Positions 9,299 through 17,795 of a stretch of DNA of 64,000 nucleotides are shown here, piece by piece. The translations under genes were made by a program, and so were the position numbers. Below the pieces are notes generated by a model, which saw only the letters and a program-made list of their open reading frames with translations, searched no databases and was not told the DNA's origin. Every line of letters starts with the position of its first letter. Position 1 is the first letter of the stretch. Origin of the DNA: SIAJ01 sp963773845 (lineage in GTDB: Bacteria > Planctomycetota > Planctomycetia > Gemmatales > Gemmataceae). The stretch is taken from the NCBI GenBank assembly GCA_963773845.1, contig CAVZCU010000004.1, positions 124,001 to 188,000 of the forward strand, in the 5' to 3' direction.

Positions 9299-10159
9299 CT
9301 ATTTCTTGGCAATGAATTCCAACATGGCCTTGGTCAGCGGATCGTTAACGTCGCTGGCCATCTTGACGATGATCGAAATGTGATTGCGATCGAGCTTCAG
9401 CAATTTCGCTTCGCACTTGCAACCGGACAGTTTCTTGCAAAACTCCTCGGCCATCACGTCGAGGAACGGAATATCCTTGTTTCCGTATGCGAGTAGAAAC
9501 GGCGGATCGTTGGCTTGCACGTGGCTGAGTGGCGACGCCGCTTTGCACACGTTCGCGTCCTTGCCGAACACATCGCCCAGAATGATTGGAGTGATGGTGT
9601 AGACGCCGCTCAGTGCGATCACGCCGCGAATGTCCTTGGTCGAGCACTTCACCGCTTTGAGATAGGATTCGTCCGTCGCGAGCAAGGCAACGAGATGTCC
9701 GCCCGCGGAATGGCCGCTAATGAAGATCCGTTTCTGGTCACCGCCATAGGTGCCGCAGTTTTCCTTCACCCATGCGAAGGCCTTGGCAACGTCGTGGATA
9801 TGATCCGGATGCTTTACGGCGCCATCCTTGCCCGTCAGCCGATAGTTGATGATCGCCGTGCCAATGCCTTGTTTCGCGAACAGCTCCCCCAGCGCGCCAT
9901 ACTGGGACTTGTCGCCGGTTTTCCAGGCTCCGCCGTGGACAAACATCATGACCGGAAAGTTCTTCGCTCCCTTGGGCACGTAGAAATCCAGTTTTTGCCG
10001 CTTGGGATCCGCATTCTTGGCCGGGTTGTAGGAGATATCCAAATGCTTCTCGACCTCGAATTTCGCCCCCGCGGCCGGCGACAGGGCCGGACTCAGAAGC
10101 AAGGGAAGCACAGCGGCGATCGGACGGAGCATATCGTTGCACTCCGAGAAAGGAATCAT
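9299..10159 (-). CDS. Exported alpha/beta hydrolase (carboxylesterase, BD-FAE-like)
   Basis: A 286-residue product. The oxyanion motif HGGAW occurs in MFVHGGAWKTGDKSQY, the nucleophile elbow GHSAGGH gives the catalytic Ser, and late Asp and His candidates are seen in DIPFLDVM and DRNHISI. This is the pattern of the kynurenine-formamidase/BD-FAE esterase group. A signal peptide starts at the second Met, MLRPIAAVLPLLL (10132), which may be the true start; the first ATG at 10159 would add nine residues. It probably cleaves carbohydrate-linked or small ester bonds outside the cytoplasm. The gene is isolated, with PNP 45 bases upstream on the same strand. Confidence 0.8.
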   Translation of the reverse strand: MIPFSECNDMLRPIAAVLPLLLSPALSPAAGAKFEVEKHLDISYNPAKNADPKRQKLDFYVPKGAKNFPVMMFVHGGAWKTGDKSQYGALGELFAKQGIGTAIINYRLTGKDGAVKHPDHIHDVAKAFAWVKENCGTYGGDQKRIFISGHSAGGHLVALLATDESYLKAVKCSTKDIRGVIALSGVYTITPIILGDVFGKDANVCKAASPLSHVQANDPPFLLAYGNKDIPFLDVMAEEFCKKLSGCKCEAKLLKLDRNHISIIVKMASDVNDPLTKAMLEFIAKK

Positions 10160-10204
10160 GTCAAATTGTACGCGCGTGGGCCAAATGCGACTGGCCCTCA
10201 GTAA

Positions 10205-11017
10205 CTAACCCGACTGCGACAAAAATGTTACCAGCAATTTCGAGATCCGCTCCGCCGGCTTCGACGCATTGGCAAGCACTTCACGATGATCGAGAACACC
10301 TTCGGCCAACCCAGCCGCCTTGTTGGTAATACACGAAATGGCGGCGACTTCCATTCCCAGTTCCCAGGCCGCTTCCGCCTCGAATGCCGTGGACATGCCC
10401 ACGGCATCGGCGCCCATCGCGCGCAGGGCGCGAATCTCCGCTGGCGTTTCATAGCACGGGCCAGTGACGGCCGCGTAGACGCCGGCTCGCAACTGACGGC
10501 CGTGTTCGCATTCGATCCGCTGAAGCAATTTGACAAGCCGCTCCGAATAGGGGGGCGATGTCGTATCGGCCTCGAGCCCACGCAGACAATCGCACCGCCT
10601 GGAAACCTCGGTCGCGGACACCGGCTTTTGCAAAAGGAGATGCCCACGCAATACCATGAGGTCGCCCGGCCCAAGCGATTCGTGAATCCCGCCGGCCGCG
10701 TTGGTCAGGAGAAGGACCTTGATCCCTAGCGTGGACGCGACTCGGATTGGACGGGCGACATGGTCCCGCGAATGCCCTTCGTAGCAATGCAAGCGACCGC
10801 GAAAGACCAACAAGGGCACGCCGCCACAAACTCCGAGGTCGATTTTTCCCCGATGGCCATGTACGGATGGCGCCACCAGCCCGGGGATGTCGGCAAATGA
10901 AATCGTTGCGAGTTCCTCAAACCGATGCGGCGCCGCCCCAAGTCCGGAGCCGAGCACGACCGCGGCGCTCGGCCCGTGGCTTTGAACAGCGGCGGCGAAT
11001 GATTCGAAGGCAGACAT
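10205..11017 (-). CDS. punA: Purine nucleoside phosphorylase (trimeric PNP/MTAP type)
   Basis: A 270-residue cytoplasmic enzyme that phosphorolyses inosine and guanosine to base and ribose-1-phosphate. The phosphate-binding glycine loop VLGSGLGAAP is near residues 21-30, and HGHRGK and GRLHCYEG follow. The middle has LTNAAGGI. The purine-site block reads TAFEAEAAWELGMEVAAISCITNKAAG, with the Asn that favours 6-oxopurines. Length is normal for the family. It starts three bases after the stop of the cytidylate-kinase-like gene, so the two are very likely co-transcribed as a small nucleotide-salvage pair. Confidence 0.92.
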   Translation of the reverse strand: MSAFESFAAAVQSHGPSAAVVLGSGLGAAPHRFEELATISFADIPGLVAPSVHGHRGKIDLGVCGGVPLLVFRGRLHCYEGHSRDHVARPIRVASTLGIKVLLLTNAAGGIHESLGPGDLMVLRGHLLLQKPVSATEVSRRCDCLRGLEADTTSPPYSERLVKLLQRIECEHGRQLRAGVYAAVTGPCYETPAEIRALRAMGADAVGMSTAFEAEAAWELGMEVAAISCITNKAAGLAEGVLDHREVLANASKPAERISKLLVTFLSQSG

Positions 11018-11020
11018 GCA

Positions 11021-11722
11021 TCACTCGAGCCGCGAGTCGCCTTCATAGGCGTCTTGCTTGCCGTTCAGGGCCGCCAGAATGACGTCGGCACAGGCTTCTT
11101 CCAAGAGTAAACCGGAGTTGAGCACGAGGTCGAAGTCATAGGGGTCGGTGCTGCGACGGCCAAAATGCTTGAGCAAGAACTCGGCGCGGTATTCATCCCG
11201 CTGGCGGACGAGATTGGTGGCAGCCTCACGCGTCAAGCGCGACCAGTCGGCCATGTGGGCGATGCGATCGGTCAACGGCGCCACAACGCGCACGTGCAAG
11301 GACGACGCACGGGGTAGATAGTATCCGGCGCCCCGACCGACCAGGATGACCTCGCCGCGTGAAGCGAGAGACAGGATGAGGCGAGGCATCTCGCTCCCTT
11401 CGGCCCGCGGATCGAATCCGCGTTCGCGTCGTAATTGCTCCAACTGAGAGTCGATCCAAGTCGCCGCGTCGGCCGGCACGTCGGCGAGGATCGGTTCGCG
11501 TGCCGCTTCGTTGGCACAGAGAAACTCCAGCAGTTCCTGATTGTAAACCTGCCAACCCAGCCGCTTACCGACACGTCTGGCGATGCTTCCGCCGCGGGCG
11601 CCCGCTTCACGGCTGATGGCGATTGTGATCCCAGCCGGCGCAACCGGGCGCAAAACGCGATCGCCGCGATCGCCGTGCAGCGGAGTGGTGGTAAGGTCGG
11701 TCATGGTCTCGATCCGCGGCAT
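11021..11722 (-). CDS. Cytidylate kinase-like family protein
   Basis: A 233-residue protein. ITIAISREAGARGGSIARRVGKRLGW replaces the ordinary P-loop in the way seen in the cytidylate-kinase-like family (PF13189). An Arg-rich lid, DRIAHMADWSRLTREAATN, follows, and DFDLVLNSG is the conserved distal motif. The enzyme presumably phosphorylates a nucleotide or related small molecule, but the family's substrate is not settled. The start may be the seventh codon (MTDLTTTPL, 11704) instead of 11722. It lies just upstream of and co-oriented with punA, which supports a nucleotide-metabolism role. Confidence 0.75.
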   Translation of the reverse strand: MPRIETMTDLTTTPLHGDRGDRVLRPVAPAGITIAISREAGARGGSIARRVGKRLGWQVYNQELLEFLCANEAAREPILADVPADAATWIDSQLEQLRRERGFDPRAEGSEMPRLILSLASRGEVILVGRGAGYYLPRASSLHVRVVAPLTDRIAHMADWSRLTREAATNLVRQRDEYRAEFLLKHFGRRSTDPYDFDLVLNSGLLLEEACADVILAALNGKQDAYEGDSRLE

Positions 11723-11995
11723 TTCCGTCCACGGGTGTTTCGCTGTCGTCGAAGGGCGAAAGCAGTCGTGGTATGACAGAGTGTATTCCTCTCAGGTTCG
11801 CCAGCCAGCCACGGGATCGCCGAAGGACGCATCGATCGCAATCGCACGGTGACTCGGTGCGCGTTGGGCGTTGAGCGCGGAAACGAGAGCAACCGGTTGC
11901 GCTGTCATTTTTCTCAAAAATCCCCTTGCGTTTCGCCCGCGCCGAAATACGAGGAAGGACGCGGCCATAGTGCGCATGCCCTTCCCAAAGTGGAG

Positions 11996-12143
11996 TTGAG
12001 CCAATTTGACCCAGTTTGACCCAAAAAACTAAAGATGTTCGCGCGGTCCGTCGCCACCGGTGGAACAAAATGGAACAGAATGGAACACTCAAAAAAGATG
12101 TTAGTCGCGCGGATGTCACAAAATGTCACGAAATGTCACAGTA
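11996..12143. repeat. Three consecutive decamer triplets with linked A-tract boxes
   Basis: Three different 10-base repeats, each present three times head to tail, stand in a row: TTGA(G/C)CCANN at 11996-12025, TGGAACANAA at 12061-12090 and TGTCACNNAA at 12114-12143. Between them the box AAAGATGTT-(AGT)-CGCGCGG occurs twice, starting at 12031 and 12094. All repeats have a strict period of 10, about one DNA helical turn, as expected for protein-binding sites or iterons. They lie in the roughly 460-base gene-free stretch between the cytidylate-kinase-like gene and the IS4 element. No coding function is seen. Confidence 0.75.
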
Positions 12144-12341
12144 AAAAAAGAACCTACGCCAAGTCCGGGACTAGCGCCTGCGGCATGCGTAGCGGAACTC
12201 GCCAGAGTTCCGTCTTGGTCCGCCCTAACGGAGGTCGGGCGACCAGCCCTTTCAACATGATTCCATCTTGCCTGTCTTACCCATTTTTGGGATTTATGGA
12301 ACAGAGCAGTTATTTGTGGAATCATGCCAAGGAGGGCAAAG

Positions 12342-13341
12342 ATGGCCGCCGACTTTTTCAAGGATCCAATGTTTCGCCTGTTCGCCAAGGAGCGGCCGAT
12401 AGCGACGATGGCGCAGTTGGCTTTGCGCCATTTGCTGGATGACAGTATCTTGAAGCGAGTCTTCGAAGAGCACGCGGAAGCGCAACGCGAACACGTCATT
12501 TCGTTCTCGGCTTTGACGCAAATGATGGCCAGCGTCGTGCTGAATCAGGAGCCGAGCGTCAACGCCGCCATCCAGAAGATGCGTCAGGAGCTCGGTGCGT
12601 CGCACCAGGCGGTCTATGGCAAATTGCAACGAGTCGAGACGAGTACCTCGCGTGGACTTGTCACCGACTCCTTCCAGCGCGTGGTGGCGATGCAGAAGGA
12701 GTTTGGCCGTCTGGGTCGCCGGGACATCGCCGGTTACGAAACGCGGATTCTCGACGGCAATCATCTGGCGGCCAGCGAACATCGCCTGAAAGAGACGCGT
12801 AACAGCACCGCCGCGCCCCTTCCCGGCAAGACACTCGTCGTCTACTGTCCGCGGCACAAAGCGATTGTGGATTGTTTTCCTATCGAAGATGGCCACGCCC
12901 AGGAGCGTTCGGAGCTGGATGCGGTGCTCAAGACGGTGCGCAAGGGACAAGTCTGGGTAGCGGACCGCAATTTTTGCACGCTCAAGTTCTTGGTTGGCCT
13001 GGCGACCGCGGGGGCCAAGTTCATCATCCGTCAGCACGGACAATTGCATGGCACGCCCGTGGGAAAGCTCCGCAAGATCGGCAGGACGGCGACGGCGGTG
13101 GTCTATGAACAGAAATTCCGGCTGCCGGAACACGATGGCCGAACGCTGATGATCCGTCGCGTGATCGTGAAGCTCCGGCACCCGACACGAGACGGGGATC
13201 GCGAGTTACTCCTTTTGACGAACGTTCCTCGCCAAAAGGCCGATGCGGTGCAAATCGCCGAGCAGTACCGTAAACGCTGGCGGATTGAGACGGTGATGCA
13301 GCATTTGACTGACACGCTCCGTTGCGAAATCAGGCCCCTGT
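12342..13341 (+). pseudogene. IS4-family transposase, N-terminal part
   Basis: The start MAADFFKDPMFRL is at 12342, preceded by AAGGAGGG five bases upstream; a Met six codons earlier lacks such a site. The DDE catalytic residues are visible: ILDGNHLAASEHRL (first Asp), VWVADRNFCTL (second Asp) and the YRKRWRIE block (Glu). Reading frame is intact up to LRCEIRPL, where family members continue into a YPKAALFGF segment. Instead the sequence switches to unrelated DNA, and the frame runs on for about 30 meaningless codons. The missing C-terminal part is at 15048-15428 in the same phase. Confidence 0.85.
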
Positions 13342-15047
13342 ATTACTCACTACTGATTTTTAGTTGCCATAACACAATTCTTATGCGGCGAGTGCGAGTA
13401 TTTGCACATTGGTATCGTGGATGTAGCTGATGGCCGTGGCGAGGAGTCGGCCGCGATCGGTGATTTTGTAGCGGTGGCTCTTGGGGATCTTGCGGATCAG
13501 TCCGTGGGCGCGGAGTCGTTGCAATTGCCGCGTCACGCGTCCGCTCTGGCGTTTCGTCTCGACCGGGTTGGTCGGGGCTGAGCCAGTCAGGAGCATGCGG
13601 AGGTCGCGATTCCGGAAGCCCGCGATCGCGAACTCACCCCGGTTGATCGTGCGCAGCAACGCGCCATCGTCGCGCGACATCAAATTCAGTCCCCGGTGGC
13701 GACGGCCCGCTTTGGTCACCGGCCGGCTCGCGGCCACCAGAGCCGGGCCGAGCGTCTCGGGGGACTCGACGGCCGCGAGGGCCGCCAAGTACGACTCGTT
13801 GGCCGCTTGCGACAACTGGCAGCGACGGTACAGGTCCGCCACGCCCCGCCGCAGTGGTTGCCAGGCCAATCTCCCGCTCGGATCGCCTTCCTTCGGACGG
13901 TACACCTTCAAGCCTTCCGCCTGATGGATCGTCGTTTCGATCCGCAAGATGCAACCGAACTTGTCGTACATCTTCAAACTGTTCCGACCCAGGCGGTGCT
14001 TCACGCGTGTCCCCTCGACGTGCGTTTTCGTGCTGCTCACGACTTCGCCTTGAAAGCGACCGTCCAACGCTCCGGCCTTTGTCAGCCGCTGCTGCAAGAA
14101 GCGCAGCACATCGGGGCTCGACAGGTTCTCGGTCGCGTGCCGAACCAACCGGCGATACAACGGCCGCAACGCCGCCACCGAACGAAACGCCACGTCGGTC
14201 GCCCACTCCGTCTGTTCGGCCGTCCAGTAATAGTCGCGGAGTTGCCACTCGGTCAGCAGCCGCGCGAACTCCGGATGCGACTCGCGAATCACGCCGGTCA
14301 ACGTCGCCGACCAGTCCGTTTGCAATTGTTCGTCGAACAGGGCCTGCGCCTTCGGGAAGTCCGCCACCCAGGCCAAGCTGTTGTCTCGGCGCTGGTACTC
14401 GATGCCCGCCGCGTCGAGTTGCCGAGCCAGCCACTCGCGGCCGTTCAGGCAAATCTGCACGGACATCGGGAACCACGTCATCAGACGGATGTGCATCATG
14501 CCGAAGCGCGGATGGCGCAGGTAGATGTAATAGTGCAAACACTTGCGCTGGGCCGACACCAGTTCCAGCATCCGGGTGGCCGCGTTCTTGTACAGTTGAA
14601 AACTGCGACAGTTCTCGACGCAACTGAGGACGGCAATCACGCCCGTGAAATCGTCCGCCACCGCGTGCTGCCGGATCAGATCGTGGACAACCGCCTCTTT
14701 GTCGATCGTGCCGGACAAGTAAACCACCTTGCCAACGGGAGTCGTCGCGGCTAACCGTTCGGTGGCGAGCTTCAGTCGCCGGGCCGTCCCGTCAAAGAAG
14801 CTCTTGAATGCGACCAGCAAGACCTTGAGGAAGCCCAAGTAGCGGGACAAGCCGTCGGCATAGCAGATCGAACGTAAGGTGCCTCGAAAGCGAACACGAT
14901 CCAAACCTGAAAGAACTCCGTGGATATGGTCGCTGTGCTGTTGTAAGAAGGTCTGCATGGCATGCTCCGGTTGCTGAGTAATGTGCGCTAACACCACTCT
15001 ATCCAACCGGACATGCCTGCTTCATTTGGTTGCGGCCAAGGGCCGCG
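13342..15047 (-). mobile_element. Unclassified insertion element nested in the IS4 transposase
   Basis: The transposase codons flanking the insert are in phase, and CTGT is present at both junctions (13338-13341 and 15048-15051). The empty site can therefore be rebuilt as CTG TGC TAT CCC. That is either a 4-base target duplication or a tetranucleotide at the tip. The right end carries the palindrome GCGGCC-AAG-GGCCGC (15032-15046), directly next to the junction. The two extreme ends have no obvious inverted repeat. ATTACTCA begins the left end, and its complement occurs at 14975-14982, inside the right end. The single gene inside is on the minus strand. Confidence 0.65.
13381..14958 (-). CDS. 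Large protein of an unclassified mobile element (possible transposase or replication initiator), winged-helix C-terminus
   Basis: A 525-residue protein read from the ATG at 14958, which has GGAG seven bases upstream; an upstream ATG would add 16 residues. I do not recognise a named family, although similar proteins recur in planctomycetes and acidobacteria from memory. The N-terminal half has VLSCVENCRSF, MMHIRLMTWFP and LNGREWLARQ. The centre has EVVSSTKTHVEGTRVKHR and LKMYDKFGCILRIETTI, where a YDK followed by R-x-E recalls replication initiators of the Rep_trans type. The last 60 residues look like a winged helix (LRAHGLIRKIPKSHRYKIT). It is the only gene inside DNA that split an IS4 transposase, so it is probably the mobility protein. 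Confidence 0.6.
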   Translation of the reverse strand: MQTFLQQHSDHIHGVLSGLDRVRFRGTLRSICYADGLSRYLGFLKVLLVAFKSFFDGTARRLKLATERLAATTPVGKVVYLSGTIDKEAVVHDLIRQHAVADDFTGVIAVLSCVENCRSFQLYKNAATRMLELVSAQRKCLHYYIYLRHPRFGMMHIRLMTWFPMSVQICLNGREWLARQLDAAGIEYQRRDNSLAWVADFPKAQALFDEQLQTDWSATLTGVIRESHPEFARLLTEWQLRDYYWTAEQTEWATDVAFRSVAALRPLYRRLVRHATENLSSPDVLRFLQQRLTKAGALDGRFQGEVVSSTKTHVEGTRVKHRLGRNSLKMYDKFGCILRIETTIHQAEGLKVYRPKEGDPSGRLAWQPLRRGVADLYRRCQLSQAANESYLAALAAVESPETLGPALVAASRPVTKAGRRHRGLNLMSRDDGALLRTINRGEFAIAGFRNRDLRMLLTGSAPTNPVETKRQSGRVTRQLQRLRAHGLIRKIPKSHRYKITDRGRLLATAISYIHDTNVQILALAA

Positions 15048-15428
15048 CTGTGCTATCCCAAAGCGGCGCTATTTGGTTTTGCCCTGGCGTTGGTCATGTA
15101 CAACGCGCTGGCGATCATCCTGGCGGCGATCAACGCGGCGCACGGCCCGACCCAAAGTGAATCGGTGTCGTATTTCCGCCTGGCGCTCGAGATCGCCCAG
15201 GCGACCGATGGCATGTTGATCGCCTTGCCGGCCTCGCGCTGGACCCAGGTCGCGGAAATAGCGCCTGCTGAACTGGCGCGGGAGATGCTGCGGATCGCCC
15301 AAGGAATCAACATGGACTACTACACCAAGACCAATCGCGGACCGAAGAAACCCAAACGCAAACGCCGGCACGAACGGCGCAAAGTCCATGTGTCAACAAA
15401 GAAACTGCTCGACCAACGCACGGCATAA
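15048..15428 (+). pseudogene. IS4-family transposase, C-terminal part
   Basis: The frame continues the transposase at 12342-13341 in the same phase after removal of the nested element: LCYPKAALFGFALALVMYNAL, then a hydrophilic stretch and a basic tail ending LLDQRTA. The open frame starts a little earlier (15030) in non-transposase DNA. It lies 3 bases before the inner inverted repeat of the IS. It has no start of its own and is unlikely to be translated alone. Confidence 0.8.
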
Positions 15429-15738
15429 ACCATGTTGAAAGGGCTGCTCTGGCGACTTCCGCTACGATGCGAGGCGGTTATCCGTACGCATCGACAACAA
15501 ATCGTCGATGCGCACCCGATAAGGGCCCAAAATGTCGCCTCTCAAAAAGATCCGACTCCATTTCCGCTTCCTGATCCGCTGGTCGCCCTAACCGTAATAG
15601 TTGGAAAAAATGAAATCCATGCCCGTGCTCGGGGTCATTTCAGGTGGAGTTGTCGGTCGCCGACTCGCTATTTCGATGATTCCACGGGCGGCCGCGAATA
15701 GTCTTGGTCGTTGTTGATGACTTTGGTGAGGATGACGC

Positions 15739-16647
15739 ATGCTGTTTGAACTCGATAGCGTCACCAAAACCTATGGCGCCGTCACGGCGCTCAATCATCT
15801 ATCCGTTTCCGTTCCCACGGGTGCAGTTGGATTGCTCGGTCCCAATGGCTCCGGCAAGACGACCATGATTCGGACCCTCCTCGGTCTCATTTCGGTCGAC
15901 AACGGCACGGGCTCCATCCTGGACATGGATTTTCGCACTCAGCAGCTGGATATTCGCCGCCTGGTCGGCTTCGCGCCGGAAGACGAATGCCTCTTCCCGC
16001 GTGTGGCGGGCGTTGAGTTCGCTGCCTACGCGGGGGAACTCGTGGGAATGAAGGCGAAGGACGCGATGCAACGAGCCCACGAAGTGCTCGACTACGTCGG
16101 TCTGGGTGAAGCCCGCTATCGCCGCGTCGAGACCTATTCCACGGGCATGAAGCAACGGCTCAAGCTGGCGTCGGCCATCGTTCACGATCCCAAATTGTTG
16201 ATCCTCGATGAGCCGACCAACGGCATGGATCCGGCGGGACGCGAAGAAGTGATTGAGCTGGCGCGCGATCTGGCCCACAACAAGGGCATGAGCCTGATCT
16301 TTTCCAGCCATCTATTGCCCGATGTCGAGGCCGTTTGCGACCACGTTCTCGTGCTGGGCAGCGGGCGATTGCTCGCCGAAGGAAAAATCAAGGACTTGAA
16401 ACAGGTTCACAATCGCTGGTTCGAAGTGCGTCTCAAGGCCGACCCGGTGAAGTTCGTCGACAAGTTGCAACGTCTGGGCTGCACAACCGACCAGCGGGAA
16501 GATTCGCTACTCGTCCGCGTGCCGGATGGCGAATCGCCGCAAATGATCTGGCAAGTCGCCGCGAACGAGGGCGAACAGATTCGTTTCTTGCGACCGCAAC
16601 GCAGCACGCTCGAAGAGGTCTTCTTGAAAGCCGTGGAGCAACCGTAA
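15739..16647 (+). CDS. ABC transporter ATP-binding protein (set 2, ATPase A)
   Basis: A 302-residue ATPase: Walker A GPNGSGKTT near residues 34-42, signature YSTGMKQRLKLA, Walker B LLILDEP, D-loop NGMDPAGR and switch His in SSHLLPDVEAV. A C-terminal extension ends TLEEVFLKA. It is the first gene of a plus-strand run of four whose frames all overlap: its TAA shares one base with the next ATG (TAATG). It is the counterpart of the ATPase at 5047-5997. About 270 bases of gene-free DNA separate it from the IS4 element upstream. Confidence 0.88.
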   Translation: MLFELDSVTKTYGAVTALNHLSVSVPTGAVGLLGPNGSGKTTMIRTLLGLISVDNGTGSILDMDFRTQQLDIRRLVGFAPEDECLFPRVAGVEFAAYAGELVGMKAKDAMQRAHEVLDYVGLGEARYRRVETYSTGMKQRLKLASAIVHDPKLLILDEPTNGMDPAGREEVIELARDLAHNKGMSLIFSSHLLPDVEAVCDHVLVLGSGRLLAEGKIKDLKQVHNRWFEVRLKADPVKFVDKLQRLGCTTDQREDSLLVRVPDGESPQMIWQVAANEGEQIRFLRPQRSTLEEVFLKAVEQP

Positions 16648-17795
16648 TGCCGATCTTCGATCAAGGCTATCAGCACTGGTCGGGGGAATTAACCAGCCAT
16701 ACCTGGCGATGGCTGGCGATCACCCGCCACGGCGTGCGCATTGGCATGAAGAACCGGCTACTGCGAATTCTTTTAATGCTCGCCTGGCTGCCCGCGATTT
16801 TTCTCGCCTTCAGCTTGTGCGTATGGGGTCTCCTCGAGCAGAAGTCCGATCTCGTCAAACCGTTGATGTCGATGCTCGATTTTCTCGGGCCCGAGATGCT
16901 GGCGGACCCGAAGGCCTACCGCGTCGAAGTCTGGACGATTTGCTTCGATTACTTCCTGCTCACCGAGTTGCGTTTTTCCATGCTGGTGGTCTTGCTCGTC
17001 GGCCCGAGCCTCATCAGCCAGGATTTGCGCTTCAACGCGTTGCCTCTGTACTTTTCGCGTCCGATTCGTCGGATTGACTATTTCCTGGGCAAGCTCGGCA
17101 TTATCGGTGTATTTCTGGGGTTAGTGCTCATTGTTCCATCGCTGATTGCTTATGTGCTCGGGCTTCTCTTCAGTCTGGACATTTCCATTATCCCCGACAC
17201 GATTTCGATCCTGGTCGCCAGCATCGCCTATGGGATCGTCATTTGTCTCTCCGCGGGCTTATTGATCTTGGCGCTGTCGTCGCTATCGCGAAGCTCGCGC
17301 TATGTCGGTCTTTTTTGGTTAGGAGTCTGGTTCGTGAGCAGCATCGTGGGCACCGTGCTCGAAGGGGTGAACCGCGAACATCGGATGCACGAGACCTACC
17401 GAAAAGCCGCGGAGGCCCAGCGCGCTCAAGCGGCAGCTCCGCGGCCCAAGAACCCCGAGGAATGGCAGAAGCAACAGATGTTGCAGGCCAATTCGCAGCG
17501 CCGAGTCTGGGCGGAAATTCAGCATGCTGAACTCGAAGCGGCCAAAACCGACTGGCGGCCGCTCGTCTCGTACACCGGAAATCTCGCTCGGCTGGGCCAG
17601 AGCTGGCTGCGTACGGACCGCTGTTGGGACCGGCTGAGCCAGAATGTTCCCGAGGAAGACCGCGACCAATACCTGCTGCGAAGTAAAGGTCCGCAATACC
17701 CTTGGTATTGGTCCGCGATCGTCTTGCTGTCTCTTGTTGGAATCTCCGCATGCATGCTGAATTTCCGCGTGAAGTCGCTCGACCGGCTCAAGTGA
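16647..17795 (+). CDS. ABC-2 type transporter permease (set 2, permease A)
   Basis: A 382-residue membrane protein beginning MPIFDQGYQHWSGEL. This ATG overlaps the upstream stop by one base, and longer frames upstream are shadows of the ATPase. Hydrophobic segments occur at about residues 43-63, 110-130, 150-215 and 350-370. The cytoplasmic loop LPLYFSRPIRRIDY is the permease signature. An Ala/Glu/Gln-rich hydrophilic insert of about residues 240-340, containing RKAAEAQRAQAAAPRPK, is larger than in the set-1 permease and may form a helix outside the membrane. The stop overlaps the next gene. Confidence 0.85.
   Translation: MPIFDQGYQHWSGELTSHTWRWLAITRHGVRIGMKNRLLRILLMLAWLPAIFLAFSLCVWGLLEQKSDLVKPLMSMLDFLGPEMLADPKAYRVEVWTICFDYFLLTELRFSMLVVLLVGPSLISQDLRFNALPLYFSRPIRRIDYFLGKLGIIGVFLGLVLIVPSLIAYVLGLLFSLDISIIPDTISILVASIAYGIVICLSAGLLILALSSLSRSSRYVGLFWLGVWFVSSIVGTVLEGVNREHRMHETYRKAAEAQRAQAAAPRPKNPEEWQKQQMLQANSQRRVWAEIQHAELEAAKTDWRPLVSYTGNLARLGQSWLRTDRCWDRLSQNVPEEDRDQYLLRSKGPQYPWYWSAIVLLSLVGISACMLNFRVKSLDRLK

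Larger units (their letters stand above)
12184..15470 (+). mobile_element. IS4-family insertion sequence interrupted by a second element
   Basis: The left terminal repeat TAGCGGAACTCGCCAGAG (12190-12207) matches the inverted right repeat CTCTGGCGACTTCCGCTA (15447-15464) at 17 of 18 positions, with GCAT just outside both. A second inverted pair, CAGCCCTTTCAACATG (12244-12259) and its complement (15431-15446), is perfect; on the left it is separated from the tip by 36 extra bases. Between them lies one IS4-type transposase gene cut into two parts by a 1.7-kb insertion at about 13342-15047. I could not identify a target-site duplication for the outer element. Confidence 0.8.

Noticed and set aside
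13342..14982. ATTACTCA inverted pair as terminal repeats of the nested element
   Set aside because: The right copy lies about 65 bases inside the point where the IS4 frame resumes, leaving unexplained DNA; eight bases can recur by chance. Kept only as an alternative right end.
13321..15034. GTTGCG at 13321-13326 and 15029-15034 as target duplication of the nested element
   Set aside because: Joining at these sites puts the transposase out of frame, whereas joining at CTGT keeps the frame and the expected residues.
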